A stretch of 64,000 nucleotides of DNA from Pantoea sp. alder81 (GCF_020179835.1 NZ_JAIUDA010000001.1:372001-436000); one strand, 5' to 3'; positions 19,358-28,860 are shown, counted from the stretch's first letter. Translations and numbers: made by a program. The notes: generated from the sequence alone by a model not told the origin.

Positions 19358-20014
19358 TTAATCTTTGCTGGCGAAGCCTAACAGGCTCAGCAGGCTGACA
19401 AAGATGTTATACAGCGAAACATACAGGCTCACGGTAGCGCGGATGTAATTGGTTTCGCCGCCATGAATGATGTTGCTGGTTTCCCACAGAATCGCACCCG
19501 CAGAGAACAGGATAAACAGCGCACTGATCGCCAGATGCAGCGCTGGCAGTTGCAGGAAGATATTCGCTACCACTGCAACCAGCAACACCACGAAGCCAGC
19601 CATCATCATGCCGCCGAGGAACGACATGTCACGACGCGTGGTGAGGACGTATGCCGAACAGCAGAAGAACACCAGCGCCGTACCGCCCAGCGCGATGGCA
19701 ATCACATCACCCATGCCTGCAGCAAGGAAAGAACTCAGGATTGGGCCAAGGCAATAACCGAGGAAACCGGTAAAGGCGAAGGCAGCCAGAATACCCGCCG
19801 GGCTGTTGGCCAGACGATGAGTCAGGAACATCAGGCCATAAAAGCCCACCAGCATCAGGATTAATCCCGGAGACGGTAACGCGTAGACGGTGCTAAGTGT
19901 GGCGGTGAGGGCGGAGAACGCCAGCGTAATGCCTAATAAGAAGTAAGTATTGCGCAGCACTTTGTGGGTGCTGATCAGAGATTGCTGCTGTGACGAGCTA
20001 ATTATTCTATCCAT
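19358..20014 (-). CDS. yccA: Bax inhibitor-1-family membrane protein YccA
   Basis: 218 residues from [13 protein letters not shown] (E. coli YccA 219); 28 upstream residues in frame lack similarity. Seven membrane segments of the UPF0005/BI-1 family are visible, ending [23 protein letters not shown]. In E. coli YccA is a substrate and modulator of the FtsH protease and protects a jammed SecY translocon. There is a 224-bp gap upstream to the tRNA-Ser genes. Confidence 0.95.
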   Translation of the reverse strand: MDRIISSSQQQSLISTHKVLRNTYFLLGITLAFSALTATLSTVYALPSPGLILMLVGFYGLMFLTHRLANSPAGILAAFAFTGFLGYCLGPILSSFLAAGMGDVIAIALGGTALVFFCCSAYVLTTRRDMSFLGGMMMAGFVVLLVAVVANIFLQLPALHLAISALFILFSAGAILWETSNIIHGGETNYIRATVSLYVSLYNIFVSLLSLLGFASKD

Positions 20015-20197
20015 CATGCGCTCCATTATAGAGAGAGAACACCAAATATGGCCTGAGGATACGCAACGGCTCCCAGACAGCAAAGTCGTTTTACCCATCT
20101 TTACGCGATAAATTGCTGTTTCACTGAACAGAATGGTGATTTTGACAGCGAAAAAATGGATTTTGGCTGTTTTTCAGGCGAACGATTCAATCCACGC

Positions 20198-20226
20198 TTT
20201 ACATCGTTCGGGGGGATGTTTATAGT
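20198..20226 (+). promoter_or_regulatory. Promoter of the tandem tRNA-Ser genes
   Basis: TTTACA (20198-20203) and TATAGT (20221-20226) are 17 bp apart, with a GC-rich discriminator (GCGCCTC). Transcription would start about 6 bp before the first tRNA. The GC discriminator is typical of stringently controlled stable-RNA promoters. Confidence 0.8.
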
Positions 20227-20238
20227 GCGCCTCATTGC

Positions 20239-20326
20239 GGAGGGGTGGCCGAGTGGCTTAAGGCAACGGTCTTGAAAACCGTCGATGGGAAACCATCCGA
20301 GAGTTCGAATCTCTCCTCCTCCGCCA
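20239..20326 (+). tRNA. serT: tRNA-Ser(UGA), copy 1
   Basis: 88 nt including CCA. Acceptor GGAGGGG pairs with CTCCTCC. The anticodon loop CTTGAAA reads UGA. A long variable arm (GATGGGAAACCATC) marks class II tRNA-Ser, and the T arm is GAGAG-TTCGAAT-CTCTC. Confidence 0.96.
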
Positions 20327-20361
20327 TCACTCTTGCAGAGTGAAGTTACAAAAAGATTTCC

Positions 20362-20449
20362 GGAGGGATGGCCGAGTGGCTTAAGGCAACGGTCTTGAAA
20401 ACCGTCGATGGGAAACCATCCCAGAGTTCGAATCTCTGTTCCTCCGCCA
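20362..20449 (+). tRNA. tRNA-Ser(UGA), copy 2
   Basis: 88 nt, 35 bp after copy 1, with the same UGA anticodon. It differs from copy 1 at paired positions: acceptor base 7 A pairs with T, and the T-stem is CAGAG/CTCTG instead of GAGAG/CTCTC. The changes preserve pairing, so both copies look functional. E. coli has one gene (serT) here. Confidence 0.96.
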
Positions 20450-20457
20450 TATTAAAG

Positions 20458-20482
20458 AAGCCCGCAGAAATGCGGGCTTTTT
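20458..20482 (+). terminator. Terminator of the tRNA-Ser operon
   Basis: AAGCCCGCA (20458-20466) pairs with TGCGGGCTT (20471-20479), loop GAAA, followed by TTT. It lies 8 bp after the second CCA. Confidence 0.85.
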
Positions 20483-20705
20483 GCTTTTCTGCGTTCCGGA
20501 ATTCCGAAAAACATCCCGTTGCTTTTCAATCTGCTGCTGTAACCCGACGGCACGCGCGTTTACTGCTATATTCCATTCACGGTTTTTGTAAACATCTGGC
20601 GATTTTCCGAGGCAAGCTGGGTTACACTGTGCGGTAATTCGCTCAATGGCGAGCTAATCGTTTGAATGCCAGAGTGTTTCACTGATGAATTATGGAATAG
20701 GCACA

Positions 20706-22325
20706 ATGATCAAGAAACTGAGTCTTTGCGCGTTGTCAGTTATCGCTGCGCTCCCGATCGGTATGTCTGCTTACGCAGCAGATGGAGATATGCAGTTACA
20801 GCAAGTGCTGATGCTGAGCCGTCACAATTTGCGCGCACCGTTAGCCAACAACGGCAGCGTGCTGGAACAATCTACCAAGAAGAATTGGCCGCAGTGGGAT
20901 GTGCCCGGCGGCGAGTTAACCACCAAAGGCGGCGTGCTGGAAGTCTACATGGGTAACTATACCCGTCAGTGGCTGGCACAACAGGGGCTGGTAGAAAGCG
21001 GCACCTGTCCGGACAGCAGCAACATCTTTGTCTATGCCAACAGCCTGCAACGTACGGTGGCGACCGCGCAGTACTTCATTACTGGCGCCTTCCCTGGCTG
21101 TGATATTTCCGTGACGCATCAGGATGCGATGGGCACCATGGATCCTATCTTTAATCCGGTGATCACTGACGGCAGCGACGAATTCAATAAGAAAGCACTG
21201 GCAGCGATGACGGCTGCGAATGAGAAGCTGGCGTTGAAACCGGCTTTCCAGCAGTTAGAGAAGATTGTTGATTACAAATCTGCGCCAGCCTGTAACGGCA
21301 AAAAACAGTGTGATCTGAGCGGCGGTGATAACACCTTCAGCGCGGAAAATGGCAAAGAGCCTAATGTGAATGGACCGCTGAAAATCGGTAATTCACTGGT
21401 CGATGCCTTCACGCTGCAATATTACGAAGGTTTCCCGGCCGATCAGGTGGCCTGGGGCCAGATCAAAACCCCTGAGCAGTGGAAATCCCTCGCGGCGATT
21501 AAAAATGGTTATCAGGATGCGCTGTTCACTTCTCCTGATGTCGCGCGTGAAGTGGCCGCACCGCTGGTGGATTACATCCGCAGTCAGTTAGTGGACCAGG
21601 ACAAAGCGAACGCACCGAAAGTCACGGTGATGGTGGGGCACGATTCGAATATCGCCTCACTGCTGAGCGCCTTGCAGGTTAAGCCATACGAGCTGCCGGG
21701 CAACGATGAGAAAACGCCAATCGGTGGCCAGGTGGTGTTTGAGCGCTGGCACGATGCTAAAAACAACAAAGATCTGCTGAAAGTGGAATACGTTTATCAG
21801 ACCGCGGAACAACTGCGCAATGCTGATGTGCTGAACCTGAAAAATCCGCCGAAGCGTGTCACGCTGCAACTGGCAGGCTGTGATGCTGATGCCAACGGTT
21901 ATTGCAGTTGGGATCAGTTTGCTACCGCATTGAATACTGCACTGCAGGGCACCCCGCTGCAGCCGGCTGCTCCGGCTCCGGCAGCACAGCCAGCGGCACA
22001 ACCTGCGCCTGTTGCCAATGACGACGCTAAAGCGAAAGCGGATCAGGCCGCTGCAGATAAAGCGGCCGCAGATAAAGCTGCAGCGGACAAAGCAGCGACG
22101 CAGAAAGCGGCTGATGCTAAAGCAGCTGAAGAGAAAGTGAAGGCGGATAAAGCGGCTGCACAAAAAGCAGCAGAGGATAAAGCGAAAGCTGAGAAAGCCA
22201 CTGCACAGAAAGCAGCGGACGACAAAGCGAAAGCCGATGCCGCCGCAGCGCAGAAAGCGCAGTCAGATGCTACGCCAGCCAAGCCGGAAGGCGAGGCGGC
22301 AAAAGCGGCTCCTGCCAGCAACTAA
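20706..22325 (+). CDS. agp: Periplasmic glucose-1-phosphatase Agp with a C-terminal TolA-like Ala/Lys/Asp tail
   Basis: 539 residues from [10 protein letters not shown]; the upstream ATG at 20685 would spoil the signal peptide. The signal peptide ends near AYA (residue 25). Residues about 28-413 match Agp of E. coli (413 residues in all): RHNLRAP with nucleophile His40, and VGHDSN with catalytic acid Asp313, the histidine acid phosphatase hallmarks. It frees glucose from glucose-1-phosphate in the periplasm. Unusually, residues about 415-539 add a Pro/Ala linker and then about 80 residues of repeating [16 protein letters not shown], a TolA-like charged helix. The tail is in frame and shares the codon style of the gene. 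It may bind an envelope partner or the cell wall; this is inference. Confidence 0.92.
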   Translation: MIKKLSLCALSVIAALPIGMSAYAADGDMQLQQVLMLSRHNLRAPLANNGSVLEQSTKKNWPQWDVPGGELTTKGGVLEVYMGNYTRQWLAQQGLVESGTCPDSSNIFVYANSLQRTVATAQYFITGAFPGCDISVTHQDAMGTMDPIFNPVITDGSDEFNKKALAAMTAANEKLALKPAFQQLEKIVDYKSAPACNGKKQCDLSGGDNTFSAENGKEPNVNGPLKIGNSLVDAFTLQYYEGFPADQVAWGQIKTPEQWKSLAAIKNGYQDALFTSPDVAREVAAPLVDYIRSQLVDQDKANAPKVTVMVGHDSNIASLLSALQVKPYELPGNDEKTPIGGQVVFERWHDAKNNKDLLKVEYVYQTAEQLRNADVLNLKNPPKRVTLQLAGCDADANGYCSWDQFATALNTALQGTPLQPAAPAPAAQPAAQPAPVANDDAKAKADQAAADKAAADKAAADKAATQKAADAKAAEEKVKADKAAAQKAAEDKAKAEKATAQKAADDKAKADAAAAQKAQSDATPAKPEGEAAKAAPASN

Positions 22326-22338
22326 CGTTGCAGCAATG

Positions 22339-22366
22339 AAAAAACCCCGTCGCGACGGGGTTTTTT
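22339..22366. terminator. Bidirectional terminator between agp and sad
   Basis: A 28-bp perfect palindrome, A6-CCCCGTCG / CGACGGGG-T6, between two convergent genes. Confidence 0.9.
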
Positions 22367-22373
22367 ATTTCCG

Positions 22374-23747
22374 TTAACCGGCGACGACCACCAGTTTTTG
22401 ATTAGCGAACTCCTTCAGGCCAAGGTCGGATAACTCGCGTCCATAGCCTGAGCGTTTCACGCCACCAAAGGGTAACTCTGCGGCGGTATCGCTCTGGGAA
22501 TTGATAAACACCATCCCGGTCTCGATCTGCGATGCCATGTTGCGCCCACGCAGGATATCGCGCGTCCACACTGAACCGCCCAGGCCATAGTGGGAATCAT
22601 TGGCCAGCGCGACGGCAGTGCGATCGTCAGCCACCACATAAACCTGTGCCACCGGACCAAAGAACTCCTGGTAATAGGCAGGGTTTTGCGGCGTAAGGCC
22701 GGTGAGTATCGTCGGCTGATAATAACAACCTACGCCTTCAATGACTTTTCCGCCCAATTCAACACGCGCGCCATGCTTCACCGCATCATCAACCTGCTTC
22801 ACCAATCGATCACGAGCTTCTTTTGATGAAAGCGGACCGAGCGTGGTACTCTCATCCAGTGGGTCGCCAGCTTTAGCGGATTGCAGGGCTGCACTAAACT
22901 TCGCCATAAAATCAGTGGCGATTTTTTCGTGCAGGATAAAGCGTTTTGCTGCGGTACACACCTGACCACAGTTGCTTAATCGCGCCTGCGCGCCCTGGCG
23001 CACGGCTTCGTCAATATCGGCATCGTCCAGCACCACGAATACATCATTCCCGCCTAACTCCAGCGTGGATTTTTTCAGATGCTTTCCTGCCTGCTCCGCC
23101 ACAGCGCTACCGGCACGTTCAGAGCCCGTCAGCGCAACACCCTGAACACGCGGATCGGCAATCAGATCAGCGACTTGTTGATTGGAGATAAATAGATTAG
23201 TCCAGGCACCTTTTGGCGCACCCGCTTCTTCAACCAGCTTTTCGAACACATCCGCACAATGCGGCACGATGTTGGCATGTTTAGCCAGCACCGGATTTCC
23301 CAGCGCCAGATTCGGCGCCAGCACGCGCATAAGCTGGTAGTAAGGGAAGTTCCAGGGCTCGACGGCCACCACCACCCCAATCGGATGATATTCCAGCCAG
23401 GCATCGCCTACCGTGCTGGGATAAGGTTGTGCCTGTAACAGGTGAGCGGCATGCTCGGCATAATACCGTGCGATCTGCGCGCAAATTTTCACTTCACCAC
23501 GGCTTTGACCAATTAACTTGCCCATCTCACGACTGGCAATTTCACCTAATTCGTCAACGCGCTGATCAATTAGATCGGCCAGTCGATGCAGCACCTGCAG
23601 ACGTGGCTGCATATCCCCTTTGGACCACGCAGAGTGGTAGAGATCATCAGCCGCGCTGAGCGCCTGCTGCATGACGGTGTCATCGTGATTAGGCCAGGAT
23701 TTCAGCAACTGATTATTGGCCGGGTTGATGCTTTGATAGGCTGACAT
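22374..23747 (-). CDS. sad: NAD(P)-dependent succinate-semialdehyde dehydrogenase-type aldehyde dehydrogenase
   Basis: 457 residues, length and sequence typical of the Sad/YneI class. It shows EPWNFPYYQLMR in the cofactor domain, LTGSERAGSAV, the general base Glu in LELGGNDVFVV, and the nucleophile Cys in SNCGQVCTAAKRF. It oxidises succinate semialdehyde (from GABA or putrescine breakdown) to succinate. In E. coli sad lies elsewhere (with yneH); insertion between agp and yccJ is a local difference. Substrate assignment rests on family similarity. Confidence 0.85.
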   Translation of the reverse strand: MSAYQSINPANNQLLKSWPNHDDTVMQQALSAADDLYHSAWSKGDMQPRLQVLHRLADLIDQRVDELGEIASREMGKLIGQSRGEVKICAQIARYYAEHAAHLLQAQPYPSTVGDAWLEYHPIGVVVAVEPWNFPYYQLMRVLAPNLALGNPVLAKHANIVPHCADVFEKLVEEAGAPKGAWTNLFISNQQVADLIADPRVQGVALTGSERAGSAVAEQAGKHLKKSTLELGGNDVFVVLDDADIDEAVRQGAQARLSNCGQVCTAAKRFILHEKIATDFMAKFSAALQSAKAGDPLDESTTLGPLSSKEARDRLVKQVDDAVKHGARVELGGKVIEGVGCYYQPTILTGLTPQNPAYYQEFFGPVAQVYVVADDRTAVALANDSHYGLGGSVWTRDILRGRNMASQIETGMVFINSQSDTAAELPFGGVKRSGYGRELSDLGLKEFANQKLVVVAG

Positions 23748-23800
23748 AAGGGGCTCCTTGGCAGTAAAAAAGACAAAGGCGGGACATGCCCGCCTGCGTG

Positions 23801-24031
23801 TTAAACGTTTTTACGTTCGACCGTTTTATCGTCCCACGTCAGAACGTCCTGATCGGTCTTATCAAAGGCGCGGAGCAGCACATCGTCGCTACCTTGCTGA
23901 CGCCAGATTTCTTCCGCGAGTCGTTCATCGTAATTTGCCACCTCAAAAATGGCTTCAGCAATTTCAGGTGAGGTGTGGCGCAGCGTGGCCCATTCGCCCA
24001 CGTGGTGAGCTTTCGACTGTTCTGTGGCCAT
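23801..24031 (-). CDS. yccJ: YccJ family protein
   Basis: 76 residues (E. coli 75), with [35 protein letters not shown] and the C-terminal ERKNV. The function is unknown; in E. coli it is co-transcribed with wrbA under RpoS. Here it lies 20 bp downstream of wrbA and has a CAGGAG ribosome site. Confidence 0.93.
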   Translation of the reverse strand: MATEQSKAHHVGEWATLRHTSPEIAEAIFEVANYDERLAEEIWRQQGSDDVLLRAFDKTDQDVLTWDDKTVERKNV

Positions 24032-24051
24032 AAAGGTCTCCTGTTGTGGAT

Positions 24052-24651
24052 TTATCCTTGCAGTTTTACCGCCAGTCCGGCGACGTATTGGCCCTGATAA
24101 CGGGCAATTCTCAGTTCTTCTTCAGATGGCTGGCGTGAGCCATCACCCCCAGCAATAGTAGTGGCCCCATAAGGCGTGCCACCGCGTACCTGAGAAATAT
24201 CGAAAAGTTCTTTGGTGCCATAACCGATGGGCACGATAACCATGCCGTGATGGGCGAGAGTGGTCCAAACAGAGGTAATGGTTTGTTCCTGACCGCCACC
24301 GGTGCCGGTAGAGGCGAATACACTGGCGAGTTTGCCGTACAGCGCACCTGAGGCCCATAATCCGCCGGTGCGATCCCAGAAATTGCGCATCTGACCGGCC
24401 ATATTGCCAAAGCGGGTTGGCGTACCCACGATGATGGCATCGTACTGGGTTAAATCTTCAGGTTTTGCTTCAGCCGCCGCCTGGTTCACCTTGCCGCCCA
24501 CCTGCGCAAATCTCTCCGCATCCATGCTCTCCGGTACACGAAGAATGGTGACTTCCGCACCGTTCACACTCTTTGCGCCTTCAGCCACGGCTTGCGCCAT
24601 GGTTTCGATATGTCCATACATTGAGTAATAAAGCACCAAAACTTTTGCCAT
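24052..24651 (-). CDS. wrbA: NAD(P)H:quinone oxidoreductase WrbA
   Basis: 199 residues (E. coli 198). The flavodoxin-like FMN site is [12 protein letters not shown], followed by [16 protein letters not shown] and STGTGGGQE. It forms a tetramer and reduces quinones by two electrons, limiting semiquinone formation in stationary phase. It is transcribed with yccJ. Confidence 0.96.
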   Translation of the reverse strand: MAKVLVLYYSMYGHIETMAQAVAEGAKSVNGAEVTILRVPESMDAERFAQVGGKVNQAAAEAKPEDLTQYDAIIVGTPTRFGNMAGQMRNFWDRTGGLWASGALYGKLASVFASTGTGGGQEQTITSVWTTLAHHGMVIVPIGYGTKELFDISQVRGGTPYGATTIAGGDGSRQPSEEELRIARYQGQYVAGLAVKLQG

Positions 24652-24958
24652 GGTTTTCTATCCTGCTGAGGGTGATGAGTATTCAGAAGTATAGAAGAGA
24701 CTGTGTAAGGTGCTGGAGGAGGAGGTAAATGGGTCCGTGTCGCGCTGCGCTTTTTACCGGGCTAACCGCTTGTAAGCTGGATATTAATCTGGTTTTTGAA
24801 TAAAAAATAAGTGAATTATATGTTTCAAAGTATGTATATCAGCTGAATATCGGACTGTGTTGACTAATATTTCCTCAGGGCGCGCGAATACTTCGCCCCT
24901 TACTTTTCACCACATTGGATGAAAAGGCCTAACCACAGATGCTCAATCCCTGGAGGAA
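24652..24958. other. Gene-free stretch between wrbA and the KGG-repeat gene
   Basis: 307 bp, AT-rich in its middle (about 24790-24870), without an ORF supported by codon use or homology. It must hold the divergent promoters for wrbA and the KGG protein. Both families are RpoS-dependent in E. coli, but no convincing hexamer pair was identified. Confidence 0.5.
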
Positions 24959-24961
24959 ATG

Positions 24962-25126
24962 ATGGCACAACATCGTGGAGGATCAGGTAATTTCGCGGAA
25001 GACCGCGAGAGAGCCGCGGAAGCCGGTCGCAAAGGCGGCAAAAATAGCGGCGGTAATTTCAGGAACGACCCGCAGCGCGCTTCCGAAGCAGGTGAAAAAG
25101 GGGGACGCAGTCGCAGCAAGAAGTAG
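24962..25126 (+). CDS. ymdF: Stress-induced KGG-repeat small protein (YmdF/GsiB-like)
   Basis: 54 residues, strongly hydrophilic. It starts MAQHRGGSGNFAEDRE and has two KGG-type repeats, EAGRKGGKNSGGNF and SEAGEKGGRS. A TGGAGG ribosome site is present; an ATG three bases earlier is in frame and could be used. The family is related to Bacillus GsiB and LEA-like hydrophilins and is induced by general stress. Position next to wrbA matches the E. coli ymdF neighbourhood. Confidence 0.88.
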   Translation: MAQHRGGSGNFAEDRERAAEAGRKGGKNSGGNFRNDPQRASEAGEKGGRSRSKK

Positions 25127-25236
25127 TGTGATTGTGTTTATTTCCCCCTCCGCCGGGTTCGCCCGGCGGTAACAAAGATTGCAATTCCCCTCATGACCAG
25201 GCAAAAATGATCGCCAATCGATTATTTTGGTGCGTT

Positions 25237-26151
25237 ATGTCCGCTACAAATTCCCGTCTCAGCCTGCGTATTACGCGCCAGGAACTCGTTCTCATTTTTA
25301 TCACCATGGTTTGGGGTGGCACCTTTTTAGTGGTGCACCGCGCGATGGCGCATTCCGGGCCGTTCTTCTTTGTGGGACTGCGTTTTGCCACCGCATCGCT
25401 GCTGCTGGCCTTTTTCTTCCGCCGTTATCTGAGAAACATGACATGGCTTGAAGTGAAAGCTGGTGCGCTGATTGGCCTGTCGATTGCGGGTGGCTACGGC
25501 TTACAAACCTGGGGGATGCAAACCATCTCCAGCAGCCAGTCGGCGTTTCTGACCGCGCTGTATGTGCCGGTGGTGCCATTGCTGCAATGGTTGTTTCTGC
25601 GACGCCCGCCTGGACTGATGGCATGGATAGGCATCATGCTGGCGTTTACCGGTCTGGTGCTGGTGGCGGGGCCACAGGACGGCAGCCTGACGTTAAACGC
25701 GGGCGAGATTGCGACGTTACTCAGTACGCTGGCGATCGCAGCTGAAATCATTCTGATCAGTCGCTTTGCCGGCCAGGTTGATGTGCGCCGCGTGACGCTG
25801 ATTCAGCTGATGGTGGCATCGGCCTGCGCCTTCGTCTTAATGATCCCTAACGGTGAGTCGGTCCCAATGATGTCGACGCCATTGCTATTGAGTGCGTTGG
25901 GACTGGGCGCGGCCAGTGCATTGATTCAGGTGACAATGAACTGGGCACAGCGCAGCGTATCACCGACGCGGGCTACGGTGATTTACGCCGGTGAGCCTGT
26001 CTGGGCAGGGGTGGTGGGGCGAATTGCGGGTGAACGTTTGCCGGCCGCCGCGCTGTTGGGCGGTGTGCTGATCGTCTGTGGGGTAATCGTCAGCGAATTA
26101 CGATTTCGCCGTAAAAAAGCGGTGCCTGAGCAGGCACCGCTGGAGCCTTAA
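25237..26151 (+). CDS. EamA-family (DMT) transporter
   Basis: 304 residues from MSATNSRLSLRITRQELV; ATGs at 25207 and 25132 are in frame and possible, but the family homology starts near residue 10. It has ten membrane helices in two EamA halves, beginning VLIFITMVWGGTFLVVHRAM and with the second-half signature SVSPTRATVIYAGEPVWAG. Substrates of this exporter family range from amino acids to drugs and cannot be told here. The last codons contain the terminator hairpin of the convergent rut operon, and the stop codons overlap. Confidence 0.85.
   Translation: MSATNSRLSLRITRQELVLIFITMVWGGTFLVVHRAMAHSGPFFFVGLRFATASLLLAFFFRRYLRNMTWLEVKAGALIGLSIAGGYGLQTWGMQTISSSQSAFLTALYVPVVPLLQWLFLRRPPGLMAWIGIMLAFTGLVLVAGPQDGSLTLNAGEIATLLSTLAIAAEIILISRFAGQVDVRRVTLIQLMVASACAFVLMIPNGESVPMMSTPLLLSALGLGAASALIQVTMNWAQRSVSPTRATVIYAGEPVWAGVVGRIAGERLPAAALLGGVLIVCGVIVSELRFRRKKAVPEQAPLEP
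26113..26140 (-). terminator. Terminator of the rut operon inside the EamA coding end
   Basis: On the - strand GCGGTGCCTG-CT-CAGGCACCGC is followed by six T. It lies just after the rutG stop but within the last 40 bases of the EamA gene, so it is both coding and terminator DNA. Confidence 0.85.
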
Positions 26152-27473
26152 GGATGCTGCCGTGCCGCCTGGTTCGCCAGTGCGGCACCGCGACGTTTGA
26201 GGATCGCGTTAAGAATGATGGCACCGAAGGTCGCGGTGCCAATGCCTCCGATAGTAAAGCTGCCGATCTTTAAAGCGAAATCGCCAGCCCCCAGTACTAA
26301 CGTGGTGGCTACCATAATCAAATTGCCGTTCTGACTAAAATCAACGTTGTTCTGCACCCAGATCCGCGCACCTGCCACGGCAATCAAGCCGAATACCACA
26401 ATCGACGCGCCGCCAATCACCGGGCCGGGGATGGTATGGATCAGCGCACCAAATTTCGGTGAGAAGCCGAGTATTAAGGCAATCACTGCGGCCGCGACAA
26501 ACGCCAGCGTAGAATAGACTTTGGTCACCGCCATGACGCCGATGTTCTCAGCGTACGTTGTTACGCCGCTGCCGCCCATCGAACCTGACAACATGGTGGC
26601 GAGACCATCCCCGACAAACGCACGCCCCATCCAGGGATCAAGATTGCGGCCCGTCATACCCGCAACGGCTTTAATATGCCCGAGGTTTTCGGCCACCAAA
26701 ATGATGGCGACCGGCGCAATCATCACTATCGCCTGCATATCAAAAATCGGTGCGGTGGTGTGCGGTAAACCAAACCAGGGTGCATTGGCAACACCACTGA
26801 AATCCACCGGTTTTCCCAGGCCAAACACGTTGGTAAGTAGGGCGTAAATCGCCCAGGCGACAATCAGGCCAACCAGAATCAGTAAGCGCTGAATCAGGCC
26901 ACTTGTGAATACCGCGACCACGCCAATGCATAACACCGTCATCACTGCCATCCAACTGTCGAACATCGATGCGGAAACACCGTGAACGGCGATCGGCGCC
27001 AGATTAAGGCCAATCGCCATCACCACCGCGCCGGTGACGACGGGTGGCATCAGGCGTTCAATCCAGCCTGTGCCGACTTTCATTACGATCAAGCCAATCA
27101 GCGTATAGAGTGCGCCGCAAGCAATGACCCCGCCCAGTGCGAGAGCCAGATTGGGGTTCAATCCCTGGCCGTTGAATCCGGTCACCGCGATAATGACCCC
27201 GACAAAAGCGGCACTGGATCCGAGATAACTCGGCACACGGCCGCCAGTGACAACAAAGAACAGCAGCGTGCCGATGCCGGAAACCAGAATCGCCAGGTTG
27301 GGATCCAGTCCCATCAGCAACGGCATCAACACCGTCGCGCCAAACATTGCTACAGCATGCTGCAGGCCCATGACAAACGTCTGCCCGAACGGCAGGGTTT
27401 CATCCGGTGCAATCAGCCCATCTTCGGTCATGGCTGACTTTTTCTGCCAGCGGGGGAACCAGGAACTCGCCAT
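26148..27473 (-). CDS. rutG: Uracil permease RutG
   Basis: 441 residues (E. coli 442), NCS2 family with 14 membrane segments. It begins with a soluble lead MASSWFPRWQKKS, and has LPFGQTFVMGLQHAVAMFGATVL and the NCS2 signature NLGHIKAVAGMTGRNLDPWMGRAFVGDG. It imports uracil/thymine for the Rut pathway. It is the last gene of the operon, and its stop overlaps the convergent EamA stop. Confidence 0.96.
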   Translation of the reverse strand: MASSWFPRWQKKSAMTEDGLIAPDETLPFGQTFVMGLQHAVAMFGATVLMPLLMGLDPNLAILVSGIGTLLFFVVTGGRVPSYLGSSAAFVGVIIAVTGFNGQGLNPNLALALGGVIACGALYTLIGLIVMKVGTGWIERLMPPVVTGAVVMAIGLNLAPIAVHGVSASMFDSWMAVMTVLCIGVVAVFTSGLIQRLLILVGLIVAWAIYALLTNVFGLGKPVDFSGVANAPWFGLPHTTAPIFDMQAIVMIAPVAIILVAENLGHIKAVAGMTGRNLDPWMGRAFVGDGLATMLSGSMGGSGVTTYAENIGVMAVTKVYSTLAFVAAAVIALILGFSPKFGALIHTIPGPVIGGASIVVFGLIAVAGARIWVQNNVDFSQNGNLIMVATTLVLGAGDFALKIGSFTIGGIGTATFGAIILNAILKRRGAALANQAARQHP

Positions 27474-27518
27474 CGTCTTCTCCAGGGTAGCGGTGGAACC
27501 GGGCCGCGCAGGGCGGCG

Positions 27519-28040
27519 TTAGCGGGCGTCCTGCCGTAAAAGGTGATGATATCCGCGGTCAAACCACGCCAGGCCATGCGAATCATCGTTACGCACCAGC
27601 GCCAGCGCTTCACAAATCAGAATGTCATGGGTGCCAACACTGACCACCTGGCTGATTTTGCAATCAAACGATACGGTGGCGCCGTCAAGCAGCGGTGAGC
27701 CGCTGGCCAGCGTATGCCACTCAGCAGCGGCAAAGCGCTGTTCCATCGGCGTCTTCCCGCCAAACAACGTAGAAAGATCTTCATGACCGGCCGCCAGGGT
27801 GTTGACGCACAGATAGCCGTTGTCACGGAAAGTCGGCCAGACCGAGGCCGAACGATTCAGACACACCAGCAAAGTGGGCGGCGTATCCGTCACACTGCAG
27901 ACGGCTGATGCGGTGAATCCGGCGCGACCGGCAGGGCCGTCGGTGGTGATGATATTGACCGCCGCGCCCAATCGCGCCATGGCATGGCGAAAAGCATCGC
28001 GGTCAACATTTGGCAGCAGTGGCAGTTCATGCACACTCAT
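27519..28040 (-). CDS. rutF: FMN reductase RutF
   Basis: 173 residues (E. coli 164), flavin-reductase-like split-barrel fold with [42 protein letters not shown]. It supplies reduced FMN to the monooxygenase RutA. It lies between rutD and rutG; the malonic-semialdehyde reductase gene rutE that normally separates rutD and rutF is missing. Confidence 0.95.
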   Translation of the reverse strand: MSVHELPLLPNVDRDAFRHAMARLGAAVNIITTDGPAGRAGFTASAVCSVTDTPPTLLVCLNRSASVWPTFRDNGYLCVNTLAAGHEDLSTLFGGKTPMEQRFAAAEWHTLASGSPLLDGATVSFDCKISQVVSVGTHDILICEALALVRNDDSHGLAWFDRGYHHLLRQDAR

Positions 28041-28056
28041 GGTTTACCTCCTCTGT

Positions 28057-28860
28057 TCAACTCGCAACGCGCTGTGCAGGTGCAGCCGTTTCGGCCAGCC
28101 ATCCCAGCAGCAGAGCGTTAAACTTATCGGCATCGGTCACGCTCATCGCATGGCCGCCCCACGGCATCTCAATCAGACTGCCATTCGGCAGCGCCTGGGC
28201 CAGCTGCGGAGAGCAGCTCCACGGCACCAGCAGATCGTCCTGGCTGCAGATGGCTAACACTGGTTGCTGAATCCGCGCCGCATGCGGGCGGAAATCACTG
28301 TTCATCAATGCATGTAAGCGGCGCAGCAGATTTTCCATGCCCTGAAAATGGGTCACGTGATGGGCATCTTCAGCTGTGATGCGCGCCTGATGCCGAGCCA
28401 GCCACTCGGCCGGATAGAGGAACAGTGGCTGCGCGCGCACAAAGGCCTCTACGCCCACGTTGAGCAGTAAATCCTGCCGCACCTGGAAGCAGCGCTGCGT
28501 ATGCGGATCCAGCGACAGCCAGCCATTAATCACCACGACGCGGCCGACACGGTCGGGATAATCCAGTGCCAGCTGCAGGCCGATTAGGCCACCCAGCGCG
28601 TGGCCAACAATGTCGTAATGATGAATGCCATGTTGTGCCAGTAACTCAGCCAGTTCAGCGGCCATCATCGCCATGCTGTAACCTTCTGGCAGCGTATCGG
28701 CACTGCGACCGGTGCCGCGTTGGTCGTAAGTCACCACGCGATAATGAGGTGTGAGTGCCGCTAACTGGGGTTGCCAGAAGCCCGCTACGCCACCAAGACC
28801 GGACGACAGCACCAGCGTTGGCGCGTCGTTAGCGGTTAAACCATGAATCTCAAGGTGCAT
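28057..28860 (-). CDS. rutD: Aminoacrylate hydrolase-like RutD
   Basis: 267 residues (E. coli 266), alpha/beta-hydrolase fold. It has VLSSGLGGVAGFWQPQ as oxyanion region, the elbow DIVGHALGGLIG where Ala replaces the usual nucleophile Ser (as in RutD), and GGHAMSVTDADKFN near the end. It speeds release of malonic semialdehyde from aminoacrylate. The start overlaps the rutC stop (TAATG). It is followed within 16 bp by rutF. Confidence 0.95.
   Translation of the reverse strand: MHLEIHGLTANDAPTLVLSSGLGGVAGFWQPQLAALTPHYRVVTYDQRGTGRSADTLPEGYSMAMMAAELAELLAQHGIHHYDIVGHALGGLIGLQLALDYPDRVGRVVVINGWLSLDPHTQRCFQVRQDLLLNVGVEAFVRAQPLFLYPAEWLARHQARITAEDAHHVTHFQGMENLLRRLHALMNSDFRPHAARIQQPVLAICSQDDLLVPWSCSPQLAQALPNGSLIEMPWGGHAMSVTDADKFNALLLGWLAETAAPAQRVAS

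Noticed and set aside
20239..20449. Tandem tRNAs as a phage or island attachment site
   Set aside because: No integrase, direct repeat of the tRNA 3' end or foreign gene block follows; agp and other core genes come next.
20368..20637. 89-codon ORF over tRNA-Ser copy 2
   Set aside because: It starts inside the tRNA and crosses its terminator, so it is not coding. The same applies to the ORF across tRNA-Cys and tRNA-Leu (42304-42519).
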